The notes under the pieces: model-generated
The model's input: the letters and a program-made list of their open reading frames with translations, nothing else
What the model was told of the DNA's origin: nothing
Databases searched by the model: none
Translations under genes and position numbers: made by a program
NCBI GenBank assembly: GCA_018105865.1
Contig: CM030834.1
Location: 23,295,922-23,359,921 of the forward strand
Origin: Metaphire vulgaris
Taxonomy: Eukaryota > Annelida > Clitellata > Crassiclitellata > Megascolecidae
Length of the DNA stretch: 64,000 nt
Reading direction: 5' to 3'
Shown: positions 1 to 12,583 of the stretch, one piece after another
Layout of the letters: the number at the start of each line of letters is the position of its first letter
How positions within the stretch are numbered: position 1 is the stretch's first letter

Positions 1-2335
1 TATATTTATATTTATATATATAAATATAAATTTAAATATAAATATAAATATAAATATAAATATAAATATTTATATTTATATTTAAATTTATATATATATT
101 TTATATTTATATTTAAATATAATATATATATATATATATTTATATTTATATTTATATTTAAATTTAAATTTAAATATATAAATATAATATTTATATTTAT
201 ATTTTATATTTATATATATTTATAATTATAAATATAAATATATATTTATATTTATATTTAAATATAAATTTAAATATAAATTTAAATATAAATATAAATA
301 TTTATATAAATATTTATATTTATATTTAATATAAATATTAATTTAAATATTTATATTTATATTTATATATTATATTTATATTTATATTTATATTTATATA
401 TAAATTTATATTTATATTTATATTTATATTTAAATATAATATTTATTATTATATTTATATTTAATTTAAATTTAAATTTATAAATTTTTATTTATATTTA
501 TATTTATATTTTATATTTATATATAAATATTTATATTTTATATTTATATTTATATTTATATTTATATTTTTATATATATATTATATATATATTTAAATAT
601 TTATATTTATATTTATATTTATATTTATATTTTTATTTTATTTTTATATTTATATTTATATTTATATTTATATTTATATTTATATTTATATTTATATATT
701 TATATTTATATTTATATTTATATTTATTTATTTTATTTATTTATATTTATATTTATATTTATATTTATATTTATATTTATATTTATTTATATTATATTTA
801 TATTTATATTATATTATATTTATATTTATATTTATATTTATATTTATATTTATATTTAATTTTTATATTTATATTTATATTTATATTTTATATATATTTT
901 TATATTTATAATTTATATTTATATTTTATATTTATATTTATATTTATATTTATATTTATATTTATATATTTATATTTATTTTATATTTATATTTATATTT
1001 ATATTTATATATTTATATAAATATTTATATTTATATTTATATTTATTTATATTTATATTTATATTTATATTTTTATATTTATATTTATATTTTATATTTA
1101 TATTTATATTTATATATATAAATATTTATATTTATATTTATATTTATATTTATATTTATATTTATATTTATATATTATATTTATATTTATATTTATATTT
1201 ATATTTATATTTATATTTATATTTTATATATTTATATTTATATTTATATTTATATTTATATTTATATTTATATTTATATTTATATTTTTATTTATATTTA
1301 TATTTATATTTATATTTATATTTATATTTATTTTATATTTATATTTATATTTATATTTAAATTAAATATTTATATTTATATTTATATTTATATTTATATT
1401 TATATATTTATATTTATATTTATATTTATATTTATTTATATTTATATTTATATTTATATTTATATTTATATTTATATTTATATTTATATTTATATATATT
1501 TATATTTATTTTTTATATTTATTTATATTTATATTTATTTATATTTATATTTATATTTATATTTATATTTATATTTATATTTATATTTTTATATTTATAT
1601 ATTTATATTTATATTTATATTTTATTTTATTTATATTTATATTTATATTTTATATTTATATATATATTTTTATTTTATATTTAATTTATATTATATTTAT
1701 ATTTATTTTTATATTTATTTATATTTATATTTATATTTATATTTATATTTATATTTATATTTATTTTTATATTTTATATTTTTATATTTATATTTATATT
1801 TATATTTATATTTATATTTATATTTATATTTATATTTATATTTATATTTATATTTATATATATATTTATATTTATATTTATATTTATATTTATATTTATA
1901 TTTATATTTTATTTATATTTATATTTATATTTATATTTATATTTATATTTATATTTATATTTATTTTTATATTTATATTTATATATTTATATTTTTATAT
2001 TTATATTTTATATTTATATTTTATTTATATTTATATTTATATATTAAATTTTTATTTATTTATATTTATATTTATATTTATATTTAATTTATATTTATAT
2101 TTATATTTATATTTATATTTTTATATATATTATATTTATATTTATATTTATATTTAAATTTAAATTTTTATATTTATATTTATATTTATATTTATATTTA
2201 TATTTTTATATTTATATTTTTATATTTATTTTTATTTATTTATATTTAAATATTTTTATATTTTTATTTATTTTTATATTTTTTTTATTTATTTATATTT
2301 ATATTTATATTTAAATATAAATTTTATATTTATAT
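1..2335. repeat. TTTATA hexamer satellite
   Basis: About 2.3 kb of almost pure A and T, built from the hexamer TTTATA with many one- to three-base slips (TATATA, TTTAAATA, TTTTA). The first 500 bases mix both strands' versions (TATAAA and TTTATA); after that one orientation dominates. There is no G or C until about 2336. No gene is possible here. An array like this is prone to collapse or expansion in assembly, so its length should not be trusted. Confidence 0.95.
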
Positions 2336-3303
<968 letters not shown>

Positions 3304-3689
3304 CTGGTCTACGTCAATTTTGCTGACTTGAAGACAACATGTGATCTTTATGTATTTTGGTGTGCTGAATCCAAAAATCACACCCATTTTCTCCTATCAC
3401 GTCCAGTTTTTCCGCAAAACGCTGTTTACTGATTTACTGTTTACTGTAATAATGTAGCATTATGTATTATAATTCTTTAGCTATATTGAATATGCAAAAA
3501 GTTAAGGATGTGCAAAAAGATATGCTTAATATGCAGTGGGCATAACTATTTAATAATACAACAGTTTAATAGGCAGTTTTAAACTGCAGACGTCAGCATT
3601 TTATGGATATAGGCAGCGTGAAACCGACGGCAGCATTCAGTCGTTCATGAGGCTTACAAGTCGCAGTAAATTTAACTATTCTAACTAGC
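3304..3689. other. Spacer with no recognisable feature
   Basis: Ordinary AT-rich DNA between the repeat array and the decayed gene. I see no open frame, tRNA-like segment or tandem repeat. Confidence 0.5.
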
Positions 3690-4863
3690 TTTCTGTGGAA
3701 TATGTCACCCAGCACCCGAACACTTTGTGAGCAGTGCAGGAATGATCCTGACAAATTTTGCTACATCTGAGGTTGCTTTACAACACCTAAACAAAGGAGA
3801 TAGGTGTCTGAATTTGTGCATAAAGCTTAGCATGCATATTTCGCAGTTAAATTGAGTGACCAGGAAAACCTTGGGCACCACATAAAGTGTGCAGGACATG
3901 TGTTGAAAGCCTCAGACAGTTCATAATGTGACTAAAGGTCAGAGAAAAAGTCTTAACTTTGGAGTTCCAATGGTGTGGCGAGAGCCTCGAAACCATGCAT
4001 GTTGATGACTGCTACTTCTGTCTGGTAAATATTTCAGGCATGTCCACAAAGGCAAAATCTTCCATCCAGTACCCAAATCTCCCCTCTGCTCTGAGAGACA
4101 GTGAGCAGATCTCAGAGTGAGATCTGCTCACTGTGACAAAGTTCCTGTACCTATTTGCACTACTTTGGGAGTTTCTTACGAAGATGAATTTTGTCAGTCA
4201 ACAGACACCGATTGCGAAGATTTGGTGGCCTTAGAAGTTGACGCTGGAATGCACCAAACATTCAAGCAAGCTGAGTTTAATGACCTAATATGAGACCTAG
4301 ATCTGCCGAAGTCGTCAGCAGAGTTACTGGGTTCAAGACTGAAGGAAAAGAATCTGTTCAGTGTTGGCCCCAGGAACCACGCTTATGTATCATGGCAGAG
4401 AGAATGAATCTTTTCAAACATTTCCATATGGAGGAGGAGTTTGTATACTGCATCAACATCAAAGGACTTTTTGAATCAATGGGATGTTATAGTTGTAGAC
4501 AAGATGCTTTTTGCGACCTGATTTACCAAGACTTACTTGACAACTTAAGAGTCGAGAATTATGACCTTTCAGTTAAAAATTCGAAGATTGCTTTTCGAAG
4601 ACTGGGAGCAAACATGAGTGTCAAGTTGCATTTCTTTCATAGCTATCTGAACTTCAAATCTTGGAGCTATGAGTGAAGAACAAGGAGAATGCTTCCATCA
4701 AGACATCAAGACCATGGAACGTAGATATCAAGGCAGATGGAACTCGAACATTATGGCAGACTAAGTACTGCTGGTGTTTACAGCGTGACAACTGTGACCA
4801 TAACTATACCGGAGCATCCAAAAAAAGAAGATTCCTTTCTCAAAACTTAAATTTAAGCAACTA
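3690..4863 (+). pseudogene. Decayed copy of a multicopy invertebrate gene (uncharacterised, probably mobile-element related)
   Basis: Scattered fragments in shifting frames line up in order with a protein repeated many times in insect and cnidarian genomes, as I remember it. From 3716: RTLCEQCRNDPDKFCYI, then a Cys-containing segment ending KVCRTCVESL. Around 3970: an equivalent of VWREPRNHVDDCYFCL. At 4169-4293: SYEDEFCQSTDTDCEDLVAL, then a TGA at 4291 where an Arg would be expected. At 4294-4345: DLDLPKSSAELLGSRLKEK. The frame then shifts to LFESMG, and near 4610 to the family hallmark NMSVKLHFFHS. The closing EEQGECFHQDIKTMERRYQG and DYCWCLQRD appear in another frame near 4672-4800. Internal stops and several frameshifts make this a pseudogene. 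The molecular function of the family is unknown to me; the Cys-rich start suggests a zinc-binding module. Confidence 0.7.
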
Positions 4864-5126
4864 GCTATTGCTCTTATTGCTCTCTTGGTTAGAAGACAGA
4901 CTCATTTTTGGGCTGAATAAAAAATATTACGTGTTATCGGTTCTTCAGAATTTCCTATTTTCCCTTATGTTTGACTTTAACACCTTTAATTAAGCATTCC
5001 TAATTTGCGAAAAAATTTGACGTGTTGCATAATTTTTGACTTCATATCTGGAATCAGCACCTCTCAATTGGGTAAAATCAGCAAAAATACCTAGGTCAGC
5101 AGAAATTTTTTTTAAAAATGTAGACC

Positions 5127-5127
<1 letters not shown>
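4864..5127. other. Spacer with no recognisable feature
   Basis: AT-rich sequence after the pseudogene. Nothing gene-like is visible. Confidence 0.4.
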
Positions 5128-5129
<2 letters not shown>

Positions 5130-5213
<84 letters not shown>

Positions 5214-5235
5214 TGTTGTTGTTGTTGTTGTAGTA
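5130..5235. repeat. (TTA)n(TAG)n(TTG)n microsatellite
   Basis: Three trinucleotide runs in series: ATT/TTA from about 5130, then TAG, then TTG. The order ATT followed by AGT matches the tails in the 2336-3303 array, so this may be a tail left from the same repeat family. Confidence 0.9.
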
Positions 5236-5374
5236 GCTGGCTGGCACCCGAGCTGGCTGGCACCCGTGCTGGCTGGCACCCGTGCTGGCTGGCACCCGTG
5301 CTGGCTGGCACCCGTGCTGGCTGGCACCCGTGCTGGCTGGCATCCGTGCTGGCATCCGTGCTGGCATCCGTGCT
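5236..5374. repeat. 16-bp minisatellite (CTGGCTGGCACCCGTG)
   Basis: About seven tandem copies of a GC-rich 16-mer, CTGGCTGGCACCCGTG, followed by two or three 12-bp derivatives (CTGGCATCCGTG). It stands out sharply from the AT-rich surroundings. All the long frames here on both strands are simple translations of the repeat. Confidence 0.95.
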
Positions 5375-5417
5375 TTCCATGAAAAATTTTCGGGGGACCC
5401 AAAAATTCATGTTGACA

Positions 5418-5517
5418 NNNNNNNNNNNNNNNNNNNNNNNNNNNNNNNNNNNNNNNNNNNNNNNNNNNNNNNNNNNNNNNNNNNNNNNNNNNNNNNNNNN
5501 NNNNNNNNNNNNNNNNN
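5418..5517. other. Assembly gap of 100 N
   Basis: Exactly 100 N, the usual placeholder for a gap of unknown size. It sits between the minisatellite and a 35-bp tandem repeat, so the break was probably caused by repeats and true sequence is missing here. Confidence 0.99.
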
Positions 5518-5544
5518 ATATTAAAGCATATGGTCTAAATATAC

Positions 5545-5712
5545 GTTCCGAATGACGTATCTATAACCCTTATGCTAAAGATCCGAATTACGGATCTATA
5601 ACCCTTATGCTAAAGATACGAATTACGTATCTATAACCCCTATGCTAAAGATACGAATTACGTATCTATAACCCCTATGCTAAAGATACGAATTACGTAT
5701 CTCTAACCAGGG
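5545..5712. repeat. 35-bp tandem repeat carrying a 7-bp-stem hairpin
   Basis: Four units of period 35 bp: a palindrome AGATACGAATTACGTATCT followed by ATAACCCCTATGCTAA. The hairpin cores start at 5580, 5615, 5650 and 5685. A degenerate fifth copy (TTCCGAATGACGTATC) lies nearest the gap. In the first full unit the stem is AGATCCG/CGGATCT instead of AGATACG/CGTATCT, so both arms changed together. The array probably continues into the N gap. Confidence 0.9.
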
Positions 5713-6235
5713 CGTAATTTAAAACAAATGGTTTTGATATTTGTTTTAACTTGTAGAATCTTCCCGATTCTTAACTAGTTAAGGCGTGAATTTTTAAACA
5801 GGCCGGCGGCAACACGGCTGATCATGCGCAGTTTCGTCAACGGACGATAGCCTTAGTTTCAGTTTTCTGATTTAATTTATTTTCACATTAAAATAAATAA
5901 AGTTCCTTTTCTTAAATAAACTTATCCATAAGAACGTTCCGAAGCGTAATCCGTAGACATTTCTGGACTCTGGAGCCGGATATAAGGACGAGGCTTGCAT
6001 CGTAGACGACACAATACCGCTGTAATTTGTAAGCAAATAATATGTTACAATTAATATTTTATTTATTTATTTACACCATTGTAAACCTACCGTTCTTAGT
6101 ACCGTTGTTTCCTACCAATGAATTTATAATTATTCCTGATAATTATTTTTAAAGGAGTTTGTCTTTCTCAGCGTTATCCGTTTCTTCCATTGACCTAGTT
6201 CAGAATTCCATGGCACAGCTCTGGCAAGGAAGCCC
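5713..6235. other. Spacer with no recognisable feature
   Basis: AT-rich non-coding sequence. There is a short TTTA run near 6060. No open frame is worth reporting. Confidence 0.4.
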
Positions 6236-6239
6236 CAGT

Positions 6240-6600
6240 GCCTAATTTCATGTTTAAACACTCAAACCCTTCCCATTCAGTAAGATTTACCGACTCGTTG
6301 CTTAATGTACCTCGAACTGAAATTGACAAGAGAGTTATTTATGTGGCAGATCCGGGAGGTTTTGGAACTCTTCCTGACTGTCAGATATTCCAGCAAACTG
6401 AGCACTTTCAAATATAGAATAAAACTCATCTCTTTCAGATATCGTATATATCGTTTCCTCTATCACTTCCTCCATAATCTTGCCTTGCTCTCAGACTCCC
6501 ACTGATAAATATCTGGATTGACCTTGCCTTTTATGGTCGGGATTTGGAGTACCATCAATTGATGAGTCGGGTGTTAGAAATGGCACTGTCAAAGTACATA
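6240..6600 (+). mobile_element. 3-prime end of a decayed non-LTR retrotransposon
   Basis: At 6360-6440 the frame reads WNSFLTVRYSSKLSTFKYRI. This resembles the C-terminal end of CR1/L2-type reverse transcriptase proteins, where W-N-S-L-P is followed by S-L-S-T-F-K-x-R-L-K. It then runs into ATTTGGAGTACCATCAATTGATG, similar to the 3-prime tails at 31850, 43200 and 48955. The 5-prime part is missing. Confidence 0.55.
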
Positions 6601-7300
6601 AACATAATTATTAATTATTATATTTAACATACTGCATATTGGAAATGATGAATTATGCTATGTAGATTGAAGTAATTTTGACTGTGTGAATCAGTGAGTT
6701 TGATCAGATTGAATCAGATGAGTTTTGAGTGTATATTTGAAAGTGCTCAATTCGCTTTTATTAGAATCAGCACATCATCAGTTATTTTTTTCCCAAACGA
6801 TCAGCACAAAACTCATCATGATGTCTTTGACTTGGCAAGAATTGATAATATGTCAGTAAATCTCAGTCAGTGTATTATTTGAACTAACTGTTCTAGCCAC
6901 GGAATTGGCCTGGTGATATATATATTATACAAAGCATGTAATTTTTGGTATTTTTATACTAAGAATTTTCATCCATTGAAGTTTTAGATGATGATTGATG
7001 CCTGGTTATATCATTTATAGAGATAGATTGCACAGATCATGTTATGTGCGTGCCTGTGACAGAATATTTTTAAAATGAAATTAGGGTGGAACCTTGTTTG
7101 CTTCCCTGAAAATGAGTTGCATTGTGTACATAGGATATCTCTGCCATTGTGTAGCTCTATGTCATCGAGTACATGCAAGTTTTGGTTGAGTGATTCCCTG
7201 AAGGCCCCAATCTGTTTGGATTTTGGCATTTTGATGTGTGTTTGCATGGGTGTTCTATGCTAATTTTAGCGTTAACGTCATAGTTTTGTTATCAGTCGGT
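6601..7300. other. Spacer with no recognisable gene
   Basis: AT-rich sequence between two LINE fragments. The open frames are short, overlap on both strands and match no family I know. Confidence 0.4.
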
Positions 7301-7610
7301 TACCAATGTTGATGGTTAACGAACAAAGATCAATAATGAGTACCATCAAAAAAAGACAGAGGAACTGGATTGGACACGTACTAAGAGGAGAATCATTACT
7401 CAGAACAGTAATTGAGGGAAGAATATCAGGAAGAAGGACAAAGGGAAGACCAAGGAGGATGCTATTGGACTGGATGATGAAAACAGATGCACAGTGTCAC
7501 AAGACCTATGCAGAATATCAAAGAAGAAGCAAGACGCAGAGGGGAATGGAAACAATGGAGCCCCGAACCTGTCCCAGGACAGAGAACTTGATGATGATGA
7601 CCAATGCTGC
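7300..7610 (+). mobile_element. C-terminal fragment of a non-LTR retrotransposon polyprotein
   Basis: One 119-codon frame (7306-7665) contains RQRNWIGHVLRGESLL, then TVIEGRISGRRTKGRPRRML and DWMM. This is the standard C-terminal tail of many animal LINE reverse-transcriptase proteins, which read R-x-x-x-W-x-G-H-x-L-R, then G-x-R-x-x-G-R-P-R. The catalytic part is absent, so this is a 5-prime-truncated dead copy just upstream of syntenin. Confidence 0.75.
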
Positions 7611-7874
7611 TAATTTGTTGAGCCTGTTGTTAGATTTGCCTTTCTCCAAATATAGGGTCTGTTGACAATCCTTGTGGGTGTGTGTACATGCGTGTGCATG
7701 TGCACACATGTATTGTGCGCTCGTTTTGAACTACTTTAAGACAAGTGTATTGCTTTGTTCAATAAAGCTAACATATCTGACTGATATCTATGGAGTATGG
7801 GTTGCTAAATGTTCAATATTGCTGGTGTTGATTTCAGTATTCTTTTGAGGATTTCTTTGACTGATTGATTCGAA

Positions 7875-10800
7875 ATGTCGAGCTTATATCCAACTCTCGA
7901 GGATATGAAAGTTGACCAGGTTGTTCAGGTGAGTGGCGTTGAACGCTAACGCCTCTGAAGATGATTTTAAAAGGAACAGGTTTTTAAATTTTAAATTTAG
8001 GATCAAAATGATGATGAGGTCATTTTGCATTTGAAGTGGAATTTTGTTTTTGGGTTAGAAATTGACAGAATGTGGCTTAGTTCATTTCGTGCTTTTCACG
8101 ATGAGCTTTTTTACCTTTGAGTCAAGCTTCTGGTACTGTTGTACAATTATAGCAGTCTATTTCTTATTATGTACAGCATTTTTGTGCATATTGCTTGCAC
8201 ATTGCTTGCATTATTTGCATACTGACTGCCCACCTGGATGTACAACCTTGACCACTATGGATTATGGACTATGGATTTCGCCCAGATTGAGTGCTCGTGA
8301 ATAAGCTGGTTCACTGCACCAAGCTTTCGGACAGAGCTGTAGAAATTTTATCTTACTTACTTACTTACACTTACCAAAAGTAGCCCTCTCTCTATGCATC
8401 TGCAACACAAACACTGACAAGCATTGAACATGTTATAATGCATGTTAGGCCATGTAGTTTGCATATGTTACTATTGGTAAAATTATAATATAATTAAATT
8501 AAAGCATTCATCGCTTTGATTTTGTTTCGGTTTATTGTGAATTTATTTCATGATTGAAATAAGGTCTTCTTAAGTGTTGTTTGATTTTGATATTTTATTT
8601 CAGGCTCAGCAGGCATACGTTGCCAATGCACAGTCAGCTCATGCCATTGCGTACACCTCTGGCCAGTCTGGTCCACAGGCTGCGGCAATGGCCAGTTCCC
8701 TCTATCCATCGCTGACAGACTTCATGGGCCTGGAGATTACGCAGGAAATGGTGAATCACAACAGTCAGCTTGCCGTGCAGGTGCTTGTCCCATGTTATTC
8801 TAGATGTCATTCCAAAGAAAATGTTTGAGTTGTGAAATTTTTAATGTTGTCGTACTCTTTGGCCCCGAAAGGCAGATATTTGGGCTTCGTAACATATCGG
8901 TTGTGAGAATTGCCGTGGCAAAAGGGTTAATTGCTATATAAGCCTTGCAGAAGACATGCCGATGGTTGATATTAGTTCAGATTTTTATGCCCAAGTTTTG
9001 ATTTTACTTCTAGAATAATCAAGTTGCTCAGAGATACACGTCGACTGGACAGGGCCAAGTGGCCCCCATAACCGGAAACGACGTGGGGCTACGAAAGGCC
9101 GAGATCCGCCAGGGCATACGCGAAATTGTCCTCTGCAAAGACCAGGGCGGGAAAATCGGGCTTCGAGTCCAATCGGTGAACAAAGTAAGAAAAAAACAGT
9201 GCGATGAAAGTAAAATCCGTAGCGAATTTGACATCTGCCAGTTTTCCACAAAATCTTTCCAATTGGATTCATATGCAGTGTTTTGTACTAGAAGCTGTCG
9301 TAGATTGCGTGTATTTTTGTTACAAAATCGTTGTTGAAGTTTGCTGAACTTATAGGCATGTGTTTCTGGTCGTAGTATTGAGCGCCTTCGATTTCCTTGA
9401 TCTTTTAGGGTTTATTTGTTGCGTTTGTCCACAACAATTCGCCGGCCGCTCTTGTCGGACTTCGCTTTGGCGATCAGATCCTGCAGATCAATGGAGAGAA
9501 CGTGGCCGGATGGGACACCGATAAGGCCATGAAGTTTCTGAAGAAGGCTTTGCCGCAGAAAATCACGATGGCTATAAGGGACAGGTTGTATTTTCATATA
9601 TTGGATCACAGTCATTCGGATTTTCTCTTAAATTGAACTGGGATTTTCTTGAAGGTTTAAATTTTGAGGAGTGGGACCTCCTTTTGTGAGAGTTTGTGGT
9701 TTGTTCTTCATTATGTACACTTCCCCATGTTCTGGTGACTTTCTTTTGCTCTGATTTTGTGTTTTTCTGTCGATTTTGCAATTCCTTAATTTTTATATAA
9801 TTTCTTTCTTAATGTATTCGACTGTTTAAAATGAAAGTTTCTGGTATTTATTGCCAATTGTTGTTTTATTGGAGTTTATTCAGCATTGAAATCAGCCTAA
9901 TCTTTCCTCTAGATGCTTTTTCTTTCGGTTTATGGTTTTTGGTTTTCTCACAAGGCTTGGAAAATAGGTTGTAACCAGTTTTTTATCCAGACTCCAGGCC
10001 TGGGGGGTGAATTGAGGCCTTTGGGGGAGGGGGAAATTGACTTGGCTGGAGGAGAAGACACACAGTTCTATGCAAAATTTGTGTAAGTGCTGGGATTTTG
10101 GGGGGATGTTGAGACTGGGGGGGGGGGATATCGCCCCTAACAGGCCTGTATAAAGCACTGGTTGTAACTGCAATTTTAGATGAGTTCTTTTGTTGGTATT
10201 GGTTGAAATGTCACAATCATTTTCAGGCCATTCGAGCGCACCATTTCGATGCAGAAGGACAGCACCGGGACGGTCGGATTTATATTCAAGGACAACAAAA
10301 TCACGGCCATCGTGAAGGACTCGTCCGCCGCCAGAAACGGCGTTCTCATCGAGCATCACATGGTGGAAGTAAATGGGCAGAACGTAATCGGACTAAAGGT
10401 ACGTGTCATCTTACGGTTTTCTATACCGACATAACTTTGAACGTAGTGAACCATTTGACGAGCATTTTACGCTTAGAGGGTTGAGGCAACTTTCAGATCT
10501 ATATGTTTGGCTTAGAATTGTGTCTGTGGTACTTTTTTTTACAGGAGAAAGAGATAAAGGATTTTTGATTCAATTCCTCATACTGTTACAATCACCTCGT
10601 CCCTTCGTTTGTCTATGACCACATGATGAAGAGGTGAGTGTATGGCTGCTATTACTTGAAATTCTCAGAGACTTTGTCTCTCCTTTGTAGTCTAACATTC
10701 AAACGAATTAGTGTGTAGGAATTAGTGTTGTATGTTTGTCGTCATTGCTGTTGCTGGTTATTTTAATTTTTTTTGGTTTGTTTGAGCTGCTTCTGATCAG

Positions 10801-10900
10801 TCCTCATTCTTAAATATTTGTGTTTTTTAGCATCGGGTCAAGTCTTGTGAAAAAGCACATGGATCATTCCATTCTGACCTGTGAGAGGGATTACAGGTAG
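7875..10900 (+). CDS. SDCBP: Syntenin (tandem PDZ adaptor), 7 coding exons, two apparent frameshifts in exon 6
   Basis: Syntenin is a cytosolic/membrane adaptor that binds syndecan tails and ALIX and works in exosome formation and membrane traffic. Coding exons: 7875-7928, 8604-8780, 9014-9184, 9409-9584, 10227-10398, 10545-10633 and 10831-10900, about 300 residues as in the family. All junctions are GT-AG and phases match. The N-terminal arm carries LYPTL (residues 4-8) and LYPSL (in exon 2), the LYPxL type that ALIX binds. [20 protein letters not shown] precedes PDZ1 in exons 3-4 (carboxylate loop KIGLR, then [12 protein letters not shown]). PDZ2 starts in exon 5 (loop VGFIF, then [10 protein letters not shown]). 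Exon 6 needs two 1-nt shifts to read through: one at the T-run 10562-10566 and one near 10597. After them [10 protein letters not shown] matches the family. Exon 7 reads KKHMDHSI and ends at TAG. The identification is certain; the frameshifts are more likely assembly errors than real loss. Confidence 0.93.
8285..8376 (+). mobile_element. 3-prime tail of the (TTAC)n-ending LINE family
   Basis: It reads GTGAATAAGCTG through GAGCTGTAGAAATTTTATC and then (TTAC)n, the same tail as the longer LINE copy at 59116-59821. Severely 5-prime truncated, in intron 1 of syntenin. Confidence 0.65.
9976..10160. mobile_element. hAT-type MITE, family A, copy 1
   Basis: A 185-bp element with imperfect terminal inverted repeats (CAGTTTTTTATCCAG / CTGTATAAAGCACTG), flanked by perfect 8-bp target duplications GTTGTAAC at 9968-9975 and 10161-10168. 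An 8-bp duplication is the signature of hAT transposases. The interior is G-rich, with a run of ten or more G near 10120. It sits in syntenin intron 4. Related copies are at 15472-15651 (inverted) and 24224-24358. Confidence 0.85.
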
Positions 10901-12060
10901 AGGGGTGAAGAAGTTTGGCTTCAGAATCCTGTACTATGACATAAGTTGCTTTTGGAACTTTTTATGTGTCAATGTCATTTAATTGTAACTAAATCAACTA
11001 TTTCTTTAAGCCTGTTTTTCCAACTTTGATGAAAACTCTATTCAGTTATTTTTCTTTTCCACTAAACGTGAATAAAATCGCAAAGTACTAGTTTTCAGTT
11101 ACTGGTAATCAAGCTGCTCTTTGTATTTTTTCCTATCCTAGACTGTGTGTGCATTGTTAATAACTTGTACAGTCAAACCTCAATAACTCGATGGCACTAT
11201 TTTGCCATTTGTTGATGCAGCATTTTCACTTATCTTAATTGCATGAATATAATTAGGGCTGCAAGGAAATCACGGTTGCAGTAAATACTGTGATTTTGGC
11301 CGCGTTCCGTGACTTTAAACCATTGCTGTCATTTTTTATTTTACCATGATTATTGATACAGACAACTTCCTTTGTAAATAATCAATTAAACATTAATCAT
11401 TATTAATCACTTTCTTCCTATCTCTAAGCTTATTAAAATAATTATATTACTAGTATATTAATATGATATAAATTATAAATAAATATCATTAATATGTGTT
11501 TCTCTTTATTAATAATATTATATCATGTCTATGGTGACATAGTTAATGCTCCACAGCCCTCTTTTAAAATTTAGCCATCAATTTACAACATTTTTACTGT
11601 GATTTTCTTGCATCCCTAAATACAATATATGGAGTAGGGGATTGTTTATCTAGCGCAATTAATCTGAGCAGATGAATATAAGATAGATTAAGTGATTCCT
11701 TTAGAAAGTGATTTTTTTGTCCACACTGACTTTGGCCATAGGTTTTATAGTGTTGTTGCCAGTTACTGGTCTCAGTCTAGATAATTATTTATGGTATTGC
11801 TAACCACTGTGGAAGTTTGTGTATCTGAAATAACTCAGAATTTCACAAATATTTGAGTACATTGCTAATTTAATTTGCCTCAGTATAATTTGTTACTATG
11901 TTAGACAGACTTACAGTTTTGAACCTAGGCAAGGATGCTAAGCCATTTTGATGTTGAACTTTTGATTTGACCTGCTTTTAAATGGCTTTTTGATATCTAG
12001 ATTTAACAGTCGGCACGTCCATAAATTGCTGTTAATTCTACATGGTGAAAGCACTTTTGG
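10901..12060. other. Syntenin 3-prime flank, no gene seen
   Basis: AT-rich intergenic DNA. Near 11172 there is TACAGTCAAACCTCAATAAC, which looks like one terminal repeat of a Tc1/mariner (Tigger-like) element. I did not find a convincing partner end. No open frame or RNA gene is seen. Confidence 0.4.
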
Positions 12061-12067
12061 TGCTCTG

Positions 12068-12235
12068 TGGTACAATGTAAGTAAGTAAGTGCGTAAATTC
12101 TCATGAATTTATATATAGAGCTTTCAAAGTAATACCACTGTAGCTGATCATTCTTATAGTCACTTACTCTTAATCTGAAATAGCCTTAGTCAAAAGGTAG
12201 GGACCAGTCAGGCAGGGTACTTTCATCATATTTGT
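12068..12235 (-). mobile_element. 3-prime tail of the (TTAC)n-ending LINE family
   Basis: On this strand it starts with (AAGT)n, then a degenerate equivalent of AAATCTCGTGGATTTCTATAGCGCC, and ends near GGACCAGTCAGGCAGG. A diverged, truncated copy of the 59116 element. Confidence 0.6.
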
Positions 12236-12583
12236 TATGTAATGTAAAATAATAATCATGCAGTTTGTAACTTCTTTCATATAATGTGATGTAGCAATAT
12301 TACTTTTAGAAGGGAGTGCTTACTATATGGCCACTGTAGTAACTGCAGTTTCTATATGCTTACAGTTTATTTACAGGCAGCAAGTTTAAATGGTATGCAA
12401 CTGAAATGTGATCTTGATTGTGTGATGGTCAGATATAGCGCCATAATACCAGTACTTCATATTATCGGTACAATTTTGTTGCTTTTGTTTTGATTCTTAA
12501 AACAAATTGAATTGGTCGGAATGCTAATCAAGCTACAATAACATTGATGTGAGTTGTTTTTGGTGTACGGTTGCTACTAAAAT

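Noticed and set aside
5096..5555. Frames with repeated AGWHPCWLAPVL-like peptide
   Set aside because: Translation of a 16-bp minisatellite, open in several frames on both strands, and running into the N gap.
5545..5712. Possible CRISPR-like array
   Set aside because: The 35-bp units are continuous with no unique spacers, and the genome is eukaryotic.
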